This document shows, one piece after another, positions 24,593-34,102 of a stretch of DNA of 64,000 nt. How positions within the stretch are numbered: position 1 is the stretch's first letter; every line of letters starts with the position of its first letter. The DNA comes from UBA3775 sp964584255 (GTDB lineage: Bacteria > Bacillota > Clostridia > Lachnospirales > Lachnospiraceae): positions 62,001-126,000 of the forward strand of contig CAZOZM010000001.1 of assembly GCA_964584255.1 (NCBI GenBank). Direction: 5' to 3'. Under the pieces are notes generated by a model that was not told the DNA's origin, ran no database searches, and saw only the letters and a list, made by a program, of their open reading frames with translations. Made by a program: the position numbers and the translations under genes.

Positions 24593-27574
24593 ATGAAGGA
24601 GTTAATGTATTTTCATGAAAATCCGGAGTATTTCCATGTGAATACTTTGGAAAATCACAACTATTTTATACCGTTCAGAAAAGGGGAGGATGCTTTTGCA
24701 ATAAGAGAGGAGTCCGGTGAATTTGAACTTTTGAACGGAGATTGGGATTTTAAATTCCATGAGAGCTTCTATGACATGGATGATGAGTTTATAACGGATT
24801 CCAAATATAATTCAACCATAGAAGTTCCTTCATGTATTCAGATGAAAGGATATGATACACCTCAGTACTTGAATGTTAAGTATCCTATTCCGATGAATCC
24901 GCCATATGTTCCGGATGATAATCCGGTGGCTATTTTTCACAGAAAATATGATAATCCTGCTGATGGAAATGAAAAAATACTCGTTTTTGAAGGTGTTGAC
25001 AGTTGTTTCTATCTGATAATAAACGGTCAGCTTATTGGTTATTCGCAGGTTAGTCACGGCACATCAGAATTCAACATTACGGAAGCACTTTATGAAGGTG
25101 AAAATGACATTACAGTTGTTGTATTGAAATGGTGCGACGGAAGTTATCTGGAGGACCAGGATAAGTGGAGGCTTACCGGAATAATAAGAGATGTTTATGT
25201 TCTTTCAAGACCTAAACACAGAGTATCATCCTTTAATACCTCCGTTACTTTTTCTGAATCTTACGAAAAAGCAATGCTTCACATGGATTTGAAAACAAAT
25301 ACGGATACAATGATTAAGATTTTGGATCCTGATGGTACGGAAATTGTCTCAGACAGAGCATCAGAGTCTTCATATCTTGATTTTACGATTGAAAATCCGG
25401 TTTTATGGAATGCAGAAAAACCTGTACTTTATAAAATACTGATAGAAACTGATGATGAAATTATCGGTGAAAAAATTGGTTTAAGGGAAGTTAAAACCGA
25501 GAGTGGCATAATTAAAATCAATGGACGTTCGGTTAAATTTAAGGGTGTCAACCGACATGAGTTTTATCCGGATACCGGTGCCTGTGTAACAAGGGAAAGA
25601 ATCATAAAAGACCTTGTTATAATGAAAAAATTCAACATAAACACAATAAGAACATCTCATTATCCTGATGTTCCGTATTTTTACAATCTTTGTGATGAAT
25701 ATGGCTTCTATGTAGTGGATGAGGCTGACATTGAGGCACATTCACAGATGGATATATATCAGAAAATCAGGGATAAGGCAAACATACAAATGGTTTGCGA
25801 TTCGCCGGTTTTTGAAAAGGCCGTTATAGACAGAATAAGCATGATGGTTACAAGGGATTATAACAGATGTTCAATCATCTTTTGGTCTTTGGGTAATGAA
25901 AGTGCTTATGGAAAAAACATGAAAAAAGCTGCGGAGTACATTAAACTGGCTGATTCATCAAGACTTATTCATTATGAGAGTACCTGGTTAAATACAGACG
26001 GAAGCTCCGAAGATGTTTTGGATGTTAAGTCATGTATGTATCCAAGAGTTACCGACTTATATAAGAATGAGGTGAAGAATTCAGAAAAACCTTACTTTAT
26101 ATGCGAGTATTCTCATGCAATGGGTAACGGTCCGGGGGATCTTGAGGATTATTGGAATTGCTTTTATGCTATAGATACAATTGCAGGCGGATGTGTCTGG
26201 GAATTTGCAGATCATGGCATCAGAGTCGGCGAACAAAATGGTAAGGCACAGTACAAATATGGCGGAGAATTCGGCGAAAAGCAGCATGATGGAAATTTCT
26301 GTATTGACGGTCTGCTTTATCCTGACAGAACGCCGCATGTAGGAATGTATGAACTTGGTAATGTTTACAGACCACTTAGAGTTTATGCGGAGGACATTAA
26401 TAAAGGAATATATGGTTTCTACAATACAATGGATTTTATGAACTTTAAAGATGTTTATAAACTCTGCTTCGTAGTGAAAGATAACGGAACGGTTATAAAG
26501 GAAGATGAGATTGATATTGATCTTGAACCACATATGTATGCGACCTTCCATATTCCTAAGCTTACAGCTTTAACAGGGGATGATTTAAGAGTAAGATTTA
26601 TCGTAAAAACCAAGGAAGATTCATTACTCGTTCCTGCAAATCATGAAGCCGGATTCGATCAAATAGTTCTTTCGGAAAGCCTTAGAAGGTATAAGACAGT
26701 TAAGCCAAAAGGCAGGAAAGTTCTTTCATCAAAAGAGACGGAAAGAGATATAACGGTATATGCAGGTGAATGTGAATATGTGATGTCAAAGAAAACAGGT
26801 ATGTTTTCTTCAATGAGAAGAAATTCGCATGAATATCTCGCTGATATGGCATCAGTTAATATGTTTAGGGCATTAACAGACAATGATATCAATATAAAAG
26901 AACATTGGTATGAATTTGGTCTCGATAATCTTTCGGTTAAGATGAAAAAAGCCAAGCTCGTTGACAACGGAGAGAACATAACCGTACGATTTAACTTCTC
27001 AATGTGTGGAGTTAATGCACTTAAAGCGGCTGATTTTGAGGTTCAATACAGGTTTAATCCGTCAGGAAGCTGTGATATGTCGGTCAAGGCGGAAATAAAT
27101 GAAGAAATTTCTTACCTGCCAAGACTTGGAATACGTTTACCTCTTGAGGACACATACGAAAACATTGTTTATTATGGTTATGGACCGTTTGAGTCGTATG
27201 TTGATAAACATCAGGCATCGTATGTTGACCTGTTCAGAACAACAGCTACAGAAAATTTTGAAAACTATATCAGACCACAGGAAAACTCATCTCATATGGG
27301 ATGCTATTTTGTTGAAGTTTCAGATGATAAGTATTCAATTAAGGTGACGGGTGAGGAAGATTTCTCATTTTCCTGTTCACATTTCAAACAGGAAAATCTT
27401 CTTAGAACGCTAAATAATTCTAAGCTGATACCGGATTCTGTTTCCGAGTTGTCTGTTGACTGCTTCATGAGTGGCGTTGGCTCGTCATCATGTGGTCCGG
27501 AATTGAAAGAGGAGTACAGACTTTCAGACAAAGATATAAGATTTGGATTTCATATTGAGCTTGACAAGCTTTAA
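24593..27574 (+). CDS. GH2 beta-galactosidase (LacZ-type)
   Basis: The 993-residue enzyme has the full LacZ layout: N-terminal jelly-roll (VPSCIQMKGYDTPQYLNVKY), immunoglobulin-like domain, and TIM barrel with FKGVNRHEFYPD, FNINTIRTSHYPDVPYFYNLCDEYG (in segments), acid/base E436 in LGNESAYG and nucleophile E505 in ICEYSHAMGNG. A Bgal_small_N C-terminal domain is also present. No signal peptide is seen, so it acts in the cytoplasm on imported galactosides. GGAGGAAAA precedes ATG 24593; an upstream in-frame ATG 24575 is unlikely. The next gene encodes a GH95 enzyme 21 bases downstream, which suggests joint breakdown of galactose- and fucose-bearing glycans. Confidence 0.93.
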   Translation: MKELMYFHENPEYFHVNTLENHNYFIPFRKGEDAFAIREESGEFELLNGDWDFKFHESFYDMDDEFITDSKYNSTIEVPSCIQMKGYDTPQYLNVKYPIPMNPPYVPDDNPVAIFHRKYDNPADGNEKILVFEGVDSCFYLIINGQLIGYSQVSHGTSEFNITEALYEGENDITVVVLKWCDGSYLEDQDKWRLTGIIRDVYVLSRPKHRVSSFNTSVTFSESYEKAMLHMDLKTNTDTMIKILDPDGTEIVSDRASESSYLDFTIENPVLWNAEKPVLYKILIETDDEIIGEKIGLREVKTESGIIKINGRSVKFKGVNRHEFYPDTGACVTRERIIKDLVIMKKFNINTIRTSHYPDVPYFYNLCDEYGFYVVDEADIEAHSQMDIYQKIRDKANIQMVCDSPVFEKAVIDRISMMVTRDYNRCSIIFWSLGNESAYGKNMKKAAEYIKLADSSRLIHYESTWLNTDGSSEDVLDVKSCMYPRVTDLYKNEVKNSEKPYFICEYSHAMGNGPGDLEDYWNCFYAIDTIAGGCVWEFADHGIRVGEQNGKAQYKYGGEFGEKQHDGNFCIDGLLYPDRTPHVGMYELGNVYRPLRVYAEDINKGIYGFYNTMDFMNFKDVYKLCFVVKDNGTVIKEDEIDIDLEPHMYATFHIPKLTALTGDDLRVRFIVKTKEDSLLVPANHEAGFDQIVLSESLRRYKTVKPKGRKVLSSKETERDITVYAGECEYVMSKKTGMFSSMRRNSHEYLADMASVNMFRALTDNDINIKEHWYEFGLDNLSVKMKKAKLVDNGENITVRFNFSMCGVNALKAADFEVQYRFNPSGSCDMSVKAEINEEISYLPRLGIRLPLEDTYENIVYYGYGPFESYVDKHQASYVDLFRTTATENFENYIRPQENSSHMGCYFVEVSDDKYSIKVTGEEDFSFSCSHFKQENLLRTLNNSKLIPDSVSELSVDCFMSGVGSSSCGPELKEEYRLSDKDIRFGFHIELDKL

Positions 27575-27595
27575 TTTATGAATATCGGAGGAAAT

Positions 27596-29818
27596 ATGAG
27601 CAGATTGTTTTATACTAAGGAAGCATTGTATGACTGGAATTTTTCACTTCCTGTTGGAAATGGAATTTTAGGTGCGATGATATATGGAAACAAAGACTAT
27701 GAAAAACTTCAACTTAATGAAGACAGTCTTTGGTATGGCGGGCCACAGGAGAGAATAAATCAGGATGCAAAAGCTAACCTGGAAAAGGTAAGAAATCTTA
27801 TATTTGAAGGCAAAATTCCTGAAGCAGAGGAACTTATATTACATTCGTTTTCGGGCAATCCGCCTTCACAGAGACCATACTCTACCTTGGGTGAAATGTA
27901 TATTCAGTACAAAAGTGTAAAAGGTGATTGGACTGATTACAGCAGGGAACTTGATCTTGAAACAGCAGTACATCGTGTACATAAAAAGAATGGCAATGTA
28001 ACATATAATGAAGAGATTTTTGCCAGTGCACCGGATAATGTGATAGTGATAAACATTTCGACAGAGGAGGATATTCCTTTTGATGTTGATATAGATGCCG
28101 GAAGGTTGAGTTTTTACGATAAGAGTTTTCATGATAGCAGTATTACATATTTTACAGGTGCTCTTGTAGGAGATAATTATAAGTTTGCTGCAGGAATAAC
28201 TGCAACTTCTGACAGTGGAACAATAGAATATGTGGGACAGTATGTTGTATGCAGAAATGTCAAAAATTTAAAAGTTTTTTTCACTGCGGCAACAACATAC
28301 AGGGTTGATGATCCATATGTATATGTAAGAGACAGATTAACTGATGTGTCTCTTAAGGAATATTCAGTTTTACTGGAAAGACATGTAAGTGACTATCAGA
28401 ATCTGTTCGGGAAAAGCAGACTTGTTCTTGAGTATGATAAAGAACTTGATTTACTTCCTACAGATGAAAGACTTCACTCTATTTCGGAAGATAAACCTGA
28501 TAATGGTCTGATTATGACATACTTTGACTACGGAAGGTACCTGTTAATTTCATCAAGCAGACCTGGTTCACTTCCGGCAAATCTGCAGGGAATATGGAAT
28601 CAGGATTTAGATCCTGCCTGGGGATGTAAGTTTACGATAAACATAAATACGCAAATGAATTATTGGCCGGCAGAAATGTTTGGACTTGGCGAATGTCATT
28701 TGCCATTGTTTGAGCTTATGAAAAAAATGCAGGGCGACGGACATAAAACTGCGGAAAGAATGTACGGATGCAGAGGATTCTGCTGTCATCATAATACGGA
28801 TCTTTGGGGAAACACGGCACCTCAGGATTTATGGATTCCGGGAACTTATTGGGTAATGAGCGTGCCATGGCTCTGCACTCATATAATGAATCATTTTGAA
28901 TATACGAAGGATGAGGAGTTTTTAAAGGACATGTATCCGTTAATAAAGGACTCTGTTTTATTCTTCCATGATTTCCTTATTCAAAAAGATGGTAAGGCTG
29001 TAATATGTCCATCGGTATCTCCGGAAAATACATATATACTTCCGGATGGTACAAAGGGAAGTATTTGTTACAGTTCAACAATGGATAATGAAATTTTACG
29101 GGATCATTTTACAATGTTCCTTAAAGCATATGAGATTGTCGGAGATGATGATTCTGATTTTTATGAGAAAACAAAATATCTTCTTGAAAGAATTCCGGAA
29201 ATCAAGATAGGAAAACATGGTCAGATTATGGAATGGATAGAAGATTATGATGAGGCGGAACCGGGACATCGCCACATTTCTCAATTATATGGATTACATC
29301 CATCTCATCAGATATCCGTAACAAAGACCAAGGAGCTTGCAGAAGCTGCACAAAGAACAATTGAAAGAAGATTATCATATGGCGGAGGTCACACAGGTTG
29401 GTCGCGAGCATGGATAATGAATATGTATGCAAGACTGTGGAATAAGGAAGAAGTCTATAAGAATCTTATGGCTCTGTTTAAAAATTCCACGCTGGACAAC
29501 CTGTTTGATAATCATCCACCGTTTCAGATTGATGGTAATTTCGGTTCGATTGCAGCCATAGGTGAAATGCTTCTTCAGACTGATGGAACGGAAATTTATC
29601 TGCTTCCTGCACTTCCGGATGATATGGGAAATGGTTGCTTTAAGGGTCTGTATGCTCCTGATGGAGGAGTTTATTCACTGAGTTTTAAAAATGGAAAGCT
29701 TACTGAATTCTCAGTTGAAGCACTTAATGAAACATATCATGCAGTAGTTAATTATCTTGATAAACGATTTAAACTTGATATGGTAAAGGGAGAGGTTGCA
29801 CACTTTGAGATTTATTAA
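27596..29818 (+). CDS. GH95 glycoside hydrolase (alpha-L-fucosidase or alpha-L-galactosidase)
   Basis: The 740-residue protein matches GH95 over its full length: NEDSLWYGGPQERINQDA near the start, the (alpha/alpha)6 barrel with the conserved Asn pair in TININTQMNYWPAEM, HHNTDLWG, the glutamate in PSVSPENTY, and FQIDGNFGSIAAIGEML with the conserved Asp. GH95 enzymes invert alpha-1,2-linked L-fucose or L-galactose. No signal peptide is visible, so imported oligosaccharides are the likely substrates. GGAGGAAAT precedes ATG 27596. The stop overlaps by three bases the stop of the convergent protease gene, leaving no room for a terminator between them. Confidence 0.92.
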   Translation: MSRLFYTKEALYDWNFSLPVGNGILGAMIYGNKDYEKLQLNEDSLWYGGPQERINQDAKANLEKVRNLIFEGKIPEAEELILHSFSGNPPSQRPYSTLGEMYIQYKSVKGDWTDYSRELDLETAVHRVHKKNGNVTYNEEIFASAPDNVIVINISTEEDIPFDVDIDAGRLSFYDKSFHDSSITYFTGALVGDNYKFAAGITATSDSGTIEYVGQYVVCRNVKNLKVFFTAATTYRVDDPYVYVRDRLTDVSLKEYSVLLERHVSDYQNLFGKSRLVLEYDKELDLLPTDERLHSISEDKPDNGLIMTYFDYGRYLLISSSRPGSLPANLQGIWNQDLDPAWGCKFTININTQMNYWPAEMFGLGECHLPLFELMKKMQGDGHKTAERMYGCRGFCCHHNTDLWGNTAPQDLWIPGTYWVMSVPWLCTHIMNHFEYTKDEEFLKDMYPLIKDSVLFFHDFLIQKDGKAVICPSVSPENTYILPDGTKGSICYSSTMDNEILRDHFTMFLKAYEIVGDDDSDFYEKTKYLLERIPEIKIGKHGQIMEWIEDYDEAEPGHRHISQLYGLHPSHQISVTKTKELAEAAQRTIERRLSYGGGHTGWSRAWIMNMYARLWNKEEVYKNLMALFKNSTLDNLFDNHPPFQIDGNFGSIAAIGEMLLQTDGTEIYLLPALPDDMGNGCFKGLYAPDGGVYSLSFKNGKLTEFSVEALNETYHAVVNYLDKRFKLDMVKGEVAHFEIY

Positions 29819-30441
29819 TCTGAGAGGAGTGCGATAACATCTCTTATACCGCCAATCTGATTTATTAAACCTGAGCTTACACATTCCTCAGCGGTCAGCA
29901 TGCTGCCGATGTCCTGTGTAAGCTCTTTTTTGTTGTACAAATACTGATTTAGAACAGTGTCGGAAATGTTACTGTGACAGCATATGAAATTGTTGATTCT
30001 GTCCTGGAGAGATTTGATAAAATTGAAGCTTTGAGGTCCTTCGACAGTAGTTCCGTGTACTCTTATTGGGTGGATAAGCATTAGACCGGACTTTGAAATG
30101 AAACTTTTTTTTGCGGAAACAGCAATAGGTATAGCAATCGAATGACAGGTTCCGGTGATGACTGCATATACTTTTTTTGACATACCGGCAATGAACTCGG
30201 CTATCGCAAGACCACAGTCAACATCACCTCCGGTAGAGTGGATGATTATTATCAGAGAATCAATCTCTTCAGAAAACTCAATATAAGAGAGAACAGGGAA
30301 GAGGTTTTCGTAGGAAGTTTTTTTAACAGAAAGAGCAACTTTATCATGTCCTTCGATTTCACCTATTATCTGCATTACGGCAACCTTTCTGTTCTGTAGT
30401 GTAAATAGCATAGTGTGTGTTGTTTCATCTAAATAATCCAT
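29815..30441 (-). CDS. ClpP-class serine protease, TepA-like
   Basis: The 208-residue protein has the ClpP/crotonase fold pattern: IIHSTGGDVDCGLAIAEFI (oxyanion Gly-Gly), GTCHSIAIPIAVSAKK with the likely catalytic Ser, and the LMLIHPIR His. This fits TepA (translocation-enhancing protein) of B. subtilis, whose gene neighbours spoIIIE/ftsK. No TM segment is evident. CGGAGG precedes the ATG on the minus strand. Here the ftsK gene lies 5.5 kb away on the other strand, with a transporter locus and uppP between them. Confidence 0.8.
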   Translation of the reverse strand: MDYLDETTHTMLFTLQNRKVAVMQIIGEIEGHDKVALSVKKTSYENLFPVLSYIEFSEEIDSLIIIIHSTGGDVDCGLAIAEFIAGMSKKVYAVITGTCHSIAIPIAVSAKKSFISKSGLMLIHPIRVHGTTVEGPQSFNFIKSLQDRINNFICCHSNISDTVLNQYLYNKKELTQDIGSMLTAEECVSSGLINQIGGIRDVIALLSD

Positions 30442-30550
30442 ATAAAAACCTCCGAATGCTATTTTTTATATATTGGGTCATGTGATTAAACCTCTTAAAT
30501 TATGTTTTACTTTTTTAAAAAATTTATTCAGTATTTATTAAATAACAGAG

Positions 30551-30579
30551 TTGACAGAGGAATGACATAGGTGTAGAAT
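30551..30579 (+). promoter_or_regulatory. Consensus promoter of the exported-protein/ABC locus
   Basis: TTGACA at 30551-30556, a 17-base spacer and TAGAAT at 30574-30579, about 70 bases before the first, now broken, gene. Confidence 0.7.
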
Positions 30580-30649
30580 AACAATAAAAATGACACGCAG
30601 TAAAAATTATTTACTATGTCAAGTAGGATTTATTAGGAGTAGATATGAT

Positions 30650-30946
30650 ATGAAAAAATTAAAAGCATTGTGTTTAGCTCGATTGTGTTAGGCGTGTTGT
30701 TATTAGGATCATTTGCCTTTGCACTGGGAAAGAACTGCAAAATAATCAGCAACAGCAATCTACAATACAAATATGTCAAAAATATCGGATGATTATATTT
30801 TAGTTGCAAAAACCAACGGCGGTGACTTTACTAATGTTAAAATTAGGGAAGGTTATTTGTCTACAAAAAATCTATAAGTTGGGTTTAGAGGTACATCTAA
30901 TTCAACGTCAAGTTATGATGCTTGGGTGGTATATGATACAAAATAG
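30650..30946 (+). pseudogene. Frameshifted gene for a small exported protein
   Basis: AGGAG and ATG 30650 start a frame MKKLKALCLA that stops after 13 codons. The next frame continues a classical signal peptide core (SSIVLGVLLLGSFAFA), and a third frame after about 30773 reads NMSKISDDYILVAKTNGG and DFTNVKIREGYLSTKN. An in-frame TAA follows at about 30876, then GFRGTSNSTSSYDAWVVYDTK to TAG 30944-30946. At least two frameshifts and one stop therefore interrupt what looks like a secreted protein of roughly 95 residues. I do not recognise the family. Confidence 0.65.
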
Positions 30947-30996
30947 AATGTATATTGATAATATGAGAAAGAATTAAAATAGAAAGGCAACTCCTT

Positions 30997-31687
30997 ATGG
31001 ACAGAAAGAAAGCCCGGATTAAGTTATTCCTGTTAATGCTTATTATATGCTGTTTAGGTGTATTCGGATTTATTAAAAAGCAAACTTATGTAAATTGTGT
31101 TAATACATCCGACAAGTCAGCTATTGATCAATTAATATGTCGGAGTGGCAAATGATGAATTAATTGATATGTGCTGTGAAAGTATCGAGGAAAATTTAAA
31201 GCAGTCAGAAGTAATTGCAAAAGTAAAGGTAGTGTCAGAACCGATATTTGCTTCGAGATACTATTATTATGATATTGTTTTTTTGGAAGTGTATAAGGGT
31301 GATGTAGTTAAAGAGGGGGAAAAAGCTTCTTTAACAAAATCCAGCTGGGTTACATTCCTTGATGATAATGGGAAAGATGGCTCGATTGGGTATTCATTAA
31401 ATCTCGGATTTAGAAATTTTCTGGAAAAGGATGAGGAATATTTGGTTTTTATAGAGAAAAAAGCAGATACGTTGGATGGAAGTAATTTATGTCTGTTATA
31501 TGACTATTCTTTTTCCCCGGCTTTTTCATATTCAGAAAAAGAAAGTATTCCGCATAAATCTGAATTTAATGACAGTAGTTTTGTCCGATATGGAGATGTA
31601 AAAAACGAGGAATTCTTTTGTGAAACCGAGTACGGTTTAAAAAGGCTTAATGACTTGAAGAAAACCTTGATTGAAATCTACAAATAG
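30997..31687 (+). pseudogene. Frameshifted gene for an N-terminally anchored protein of about 230 residues
   Basis: ATG 30997 begins a frame with a basic N-terminus and a hydrophobic segment (FLLMLIICCLGVFGFI), then DKSAIDQLIC, and hits a stop at about 31153. From GTG 31145 a second frame continues ANDELIDMCCESIEENLKQ and runs 180 codons to TAG 31687. The total span of 691 bases is one more than a multiple of three, so a single one-base change would restore one protein. The domain after the frameshift is soluble and acidic, with no motif I know. Either it is a pseudogene, it is decoded by programmed frameshifting, or the sequence has an error here. Confidence 0.6.
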
Positions 31688-31753
31688 CCGGTCTAAGTGA
31701 AATTATGTTATCCGGGTAGGATACATATATAGGTGGGAGAAGAGGATAGTTTC

Positions 31754-32614
31754 ATGAACGAATTTAAGACACAGTTCAAACTGCTAAAAAATTCTTTTGG
31801 AGCAAAATTTGTATTTTGTTTCTTTTTTGCAATAGTTGCGGTGCATTATATCAATAATGTGTTAAAGTATCAGGGGTATGATGTCACCAATATGTATCAA
31901 TCCATGCTATTAAGGCTGTTGTCAAACGAAAATCCTAATTCGGAGGCAGAGTTTTTCCTGCAGATGTTTCCGTTTTTGGTTGTTTTACCGGGAGGATTTT
32001 CTCTCTTAGATGATGTAAATAACTCGTCATATGTATATTTTATTCAAAGAACTTCAAGAAGAAGATATGTTATCAGCAAGGCGTTGGCTGTTTTTGCAAT
32101 AACATTTTTGGTTTTTGAAATTCCTCAACTGATTGAAATACTTTTAAACATTATTGCGTTTCCTTTTGATGCAACAGCATCACCGACAAATCATCTTTTT
32201 TTTGAGGAATCATACGTTAATATGGTTAGAGGTTACCCTTTTTATAAACTAATGATAAAAGTGCCTTACATATACGCTTTGCTTTCCACATTAAAACTGT
32301 CAGTGTTCGCCGGCATAATGGGTGTTTTTACTTTGGCGGTGTCCTCGTTGGGAATCAAAATCAAGGTATTCCTGTTTTTACCGTGTTACGTATTGCTGTA
32401 TACTATGGCATATTTGCATTTGTTTGTAAATTTACCGTTTGGTACAAACTATTTTCATTATCTTCATTTGTATATAGAAAAGTTCAGTGACTATGTAAAC
32501 TATGGAGCTTTTATGGCTTTCCAGGTGATCATGGTATTAATATCAGTCGTTATTTATATATACAAAGAAAGAACAGTATTAGGGGTATTGCAGAATGATT
32601 TTAAAAGTAAATAA
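31754..32614 (+). CDS. ABC transporter permease-like membrane protein
   Basis: The 286-residue protein has about six hydrophobic segments (first at ~18-35, last at the C-terminus) and no enzyme motif; it looks like an ABC-2-type permease. ATG 31754 follows AGAGG; an in-frame GTG at 31733 is less likely. Its end overlaps the ABC ATPase start by 20 bases, so the pair is co-translated. The substrate is unknown. Confidence 0.7.
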   Translation: MNEFKTQFKLLKNSFGAKFVFCFFFAIVAVHYINNVLKYQGYDVTNMYQSMLLRLLSNENPNSEAEFFLQMFPFLVVLPGGFSLLDDVNNSSYVYFIQRTSRRRYVISKALAVFAITFLVFEIPQLIEILLNIIAFPFDATASPTNHLFFEESYVNMVRGYPFYKLMIKVPYIYALLSTLKLSVFAGIMGVFTLAVSSLGIKIKVFLFLPCYVLLYTMAYLHLFVNLPFGTNYFHYLHLYIEKFSDYVNYGAFMAFQVIMVLISVVIYIYKERTVLGVLQNDFKSK

Positions 32615-33221
32615 TATTAGCAAAAGCATAAAAAAGAATAAACTTTTGAATGGAATTTCCTTAGAATTGGAAAGCGGAAAAGTTTATGGCTTTGTAGGAA
32701 GGAACGGCTCAGGTAAAACGATGCTTTTCAGGGCAATCAGCGGTATGATAAAAGTTGATGAAGGAACCATTGAAATTAATGATAAAGTATTGCATAAAGA
32801 CTTTGATGTTTTGCCGGGGTTGGGAATGCTTCTGGAAAATGCAGACATGTTTCCAAATAAAACAGGACTTGATAATCTCTTGTATTTATCCATGATAAGG
32901 AAACAAATCGGTGAAAAAGAAGCCAGAGGAGCCATGATGAGGGTGGGGCTGAATCCGGATGAAAAAAAGAGCTACAGAAAATATTCTTTAGGTATGAAAC
33001 AGAAGCTTCGTATTGCTCAGGCAATTATGGAGCAAAATGATGTCCTGATTTTTGATGAACCCACAAACGGATTAGACAGGGAAGCTGTTGAAAAGTTTAA
33101 GACAATTGTTGAAGAAGAGAAAAAAAGAGGAGCAATGGTACTGCTTGCCAGTCACAATAAAGAGGAAATTGAGTTTCTTTCAGACATGATTTTTACATTG
33201 GATGCCGGCCAGATTGTTTGA
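32595..33221 (+). CDS. ABC transporter ATP-binding protein
   Basis: The 208-residue nucleotide-binding subunit has Walker A GRNGSGKT, a Q-loop-like LLENADMFPNKTG, signature SLGMKQKLRIAQAI, Walker B VLIFDEPTNGLD and H-loop ASHNK. The degenerate signature (SLGMKQ) is common in exporters and in drug or bacteriocin resistance ABC systems. It lies between two permease-like genes, giving a 1+2 arrangement. Confidence 0.92.
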   Translation: MILKVNNISKSIKKNKLLNGISLELESGKVYGFVGRNGSGKTMLFRAISGMIKVDEGTIEINDKVLHKDFDVLPGLGMLLENADMFPNKTGLDNLLYLSMIRKQIGEKEARGAMMRVGLNPDEKKSYRKYSLGMKQKLRIAQAIMEQNDVLIFDEPTNGLDREAVEKFKTIVEEEKKRGAMVLLASHNKEEIEFLSDMIFTLDAGQIV

Positions 33222-33287
33222 TTGCCTGTCAAACAGCATGTGCAGAGATCGCAACAAAACGCTGAAATGAAGGTAAACGAGGTGAAT

Positions 33288-34100
33288 ATGAAAAAAAACT
33301 ACATTATAAGCATACTGTGTATGTTTATACTATTACTGATTAACATTCTCTCTTTTAAAAGCAGTGAAAATATGAATATGATTGAATGCATAGTATATAT
33401 GACATTCGGTTATCCTGAGATTAATACTGCTTCCATTATACATATTTTAACCATGATGCTGCCGTTTATCATTTTCCAGATATTTAACGGGGTAAACATA
33501 TATATGACGCTTTCCGAAGGCAGTATTTATGTTTTTTACAGATATCCATCAAGAAGAAAATGGCTGACAAAGCAGATACTGATTCAGTGCATTTTGTGCC
33601 TTCTATTTTCGGCTCTTTACATATTTTGTGGAATATTGATGAGTTTTCTTATATTAAACATCCCGGTAAGTCTTGATGCACTTGTTTTAGGAATATGGGC
33701 TGTTTTTAATATGGGATTCTGGCTGACTGCAAGTACGTTGTTGATGAGTTTTCTGGCTTTTATAAAAAACAGTGCTTTTGCTTTAATAGTTGTAGAAGGA
33801 CTACAGATGCTTTTAATAACGGCACTGATGTTATTCAGTCCATTGGGGATTCTGGATATATATCAGGGGGATTTTATCGAAAGGAATATAAGTATTCTTA
33901 AATTAGATCCGATGGCGCATTTAATTACATCCTGGCATTCGTCAGGAAATGAGGTGATTAACGAGTATCTGATGTGTAACGATATCAGTATATCACCGGT
34001 TCTTTCACTGATTTTATGGGGAACCGTGACAATTGTATTTGCAATACTCTTTATTTACGATATAAAAAAACGTGACATTGTTGAAAGCAGGAGGGATTGA
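33288..34100 (+). CDS. Second ABC transporter permease-like membrane protein
   Basis: The 270-residue protein has about six hydrophobic segments and a short cytoplasmic loop YRYPSRRKW. That loop matches in position and character (IQRTSRRRY) the first permease, so the two may be paralogous halves of one transporter. CGAGGTG precedes ATG 33288; upstream in-frame starts lack a site. It overlaps the next gene's region by a few bases. Confidence 0.7.
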   Translation: MKKNYIISILCMFILLLINILSFKSSENMNMIECIVYMTFGYPEINTASIIHILTMMLPFIIFQIFNGVNIYMTLSEGSIYVFYRYPSRRKWLTKQILIQCILCLLFSALYIFCGILMSFLILNIPVSLDALVLGIWAVFNMGFWLTASTLLMSFLAFIKNSAFALIVVEGLQMLLITALMLFSPLGILDIYQGDFIERNISILKLDPMAHLITSWHSSGNEVINEYLMCNDISISPVLSLILWGTVTIVFAILFIYDIKKRDIVESRRD

Positions 34101-34102
34101 TT

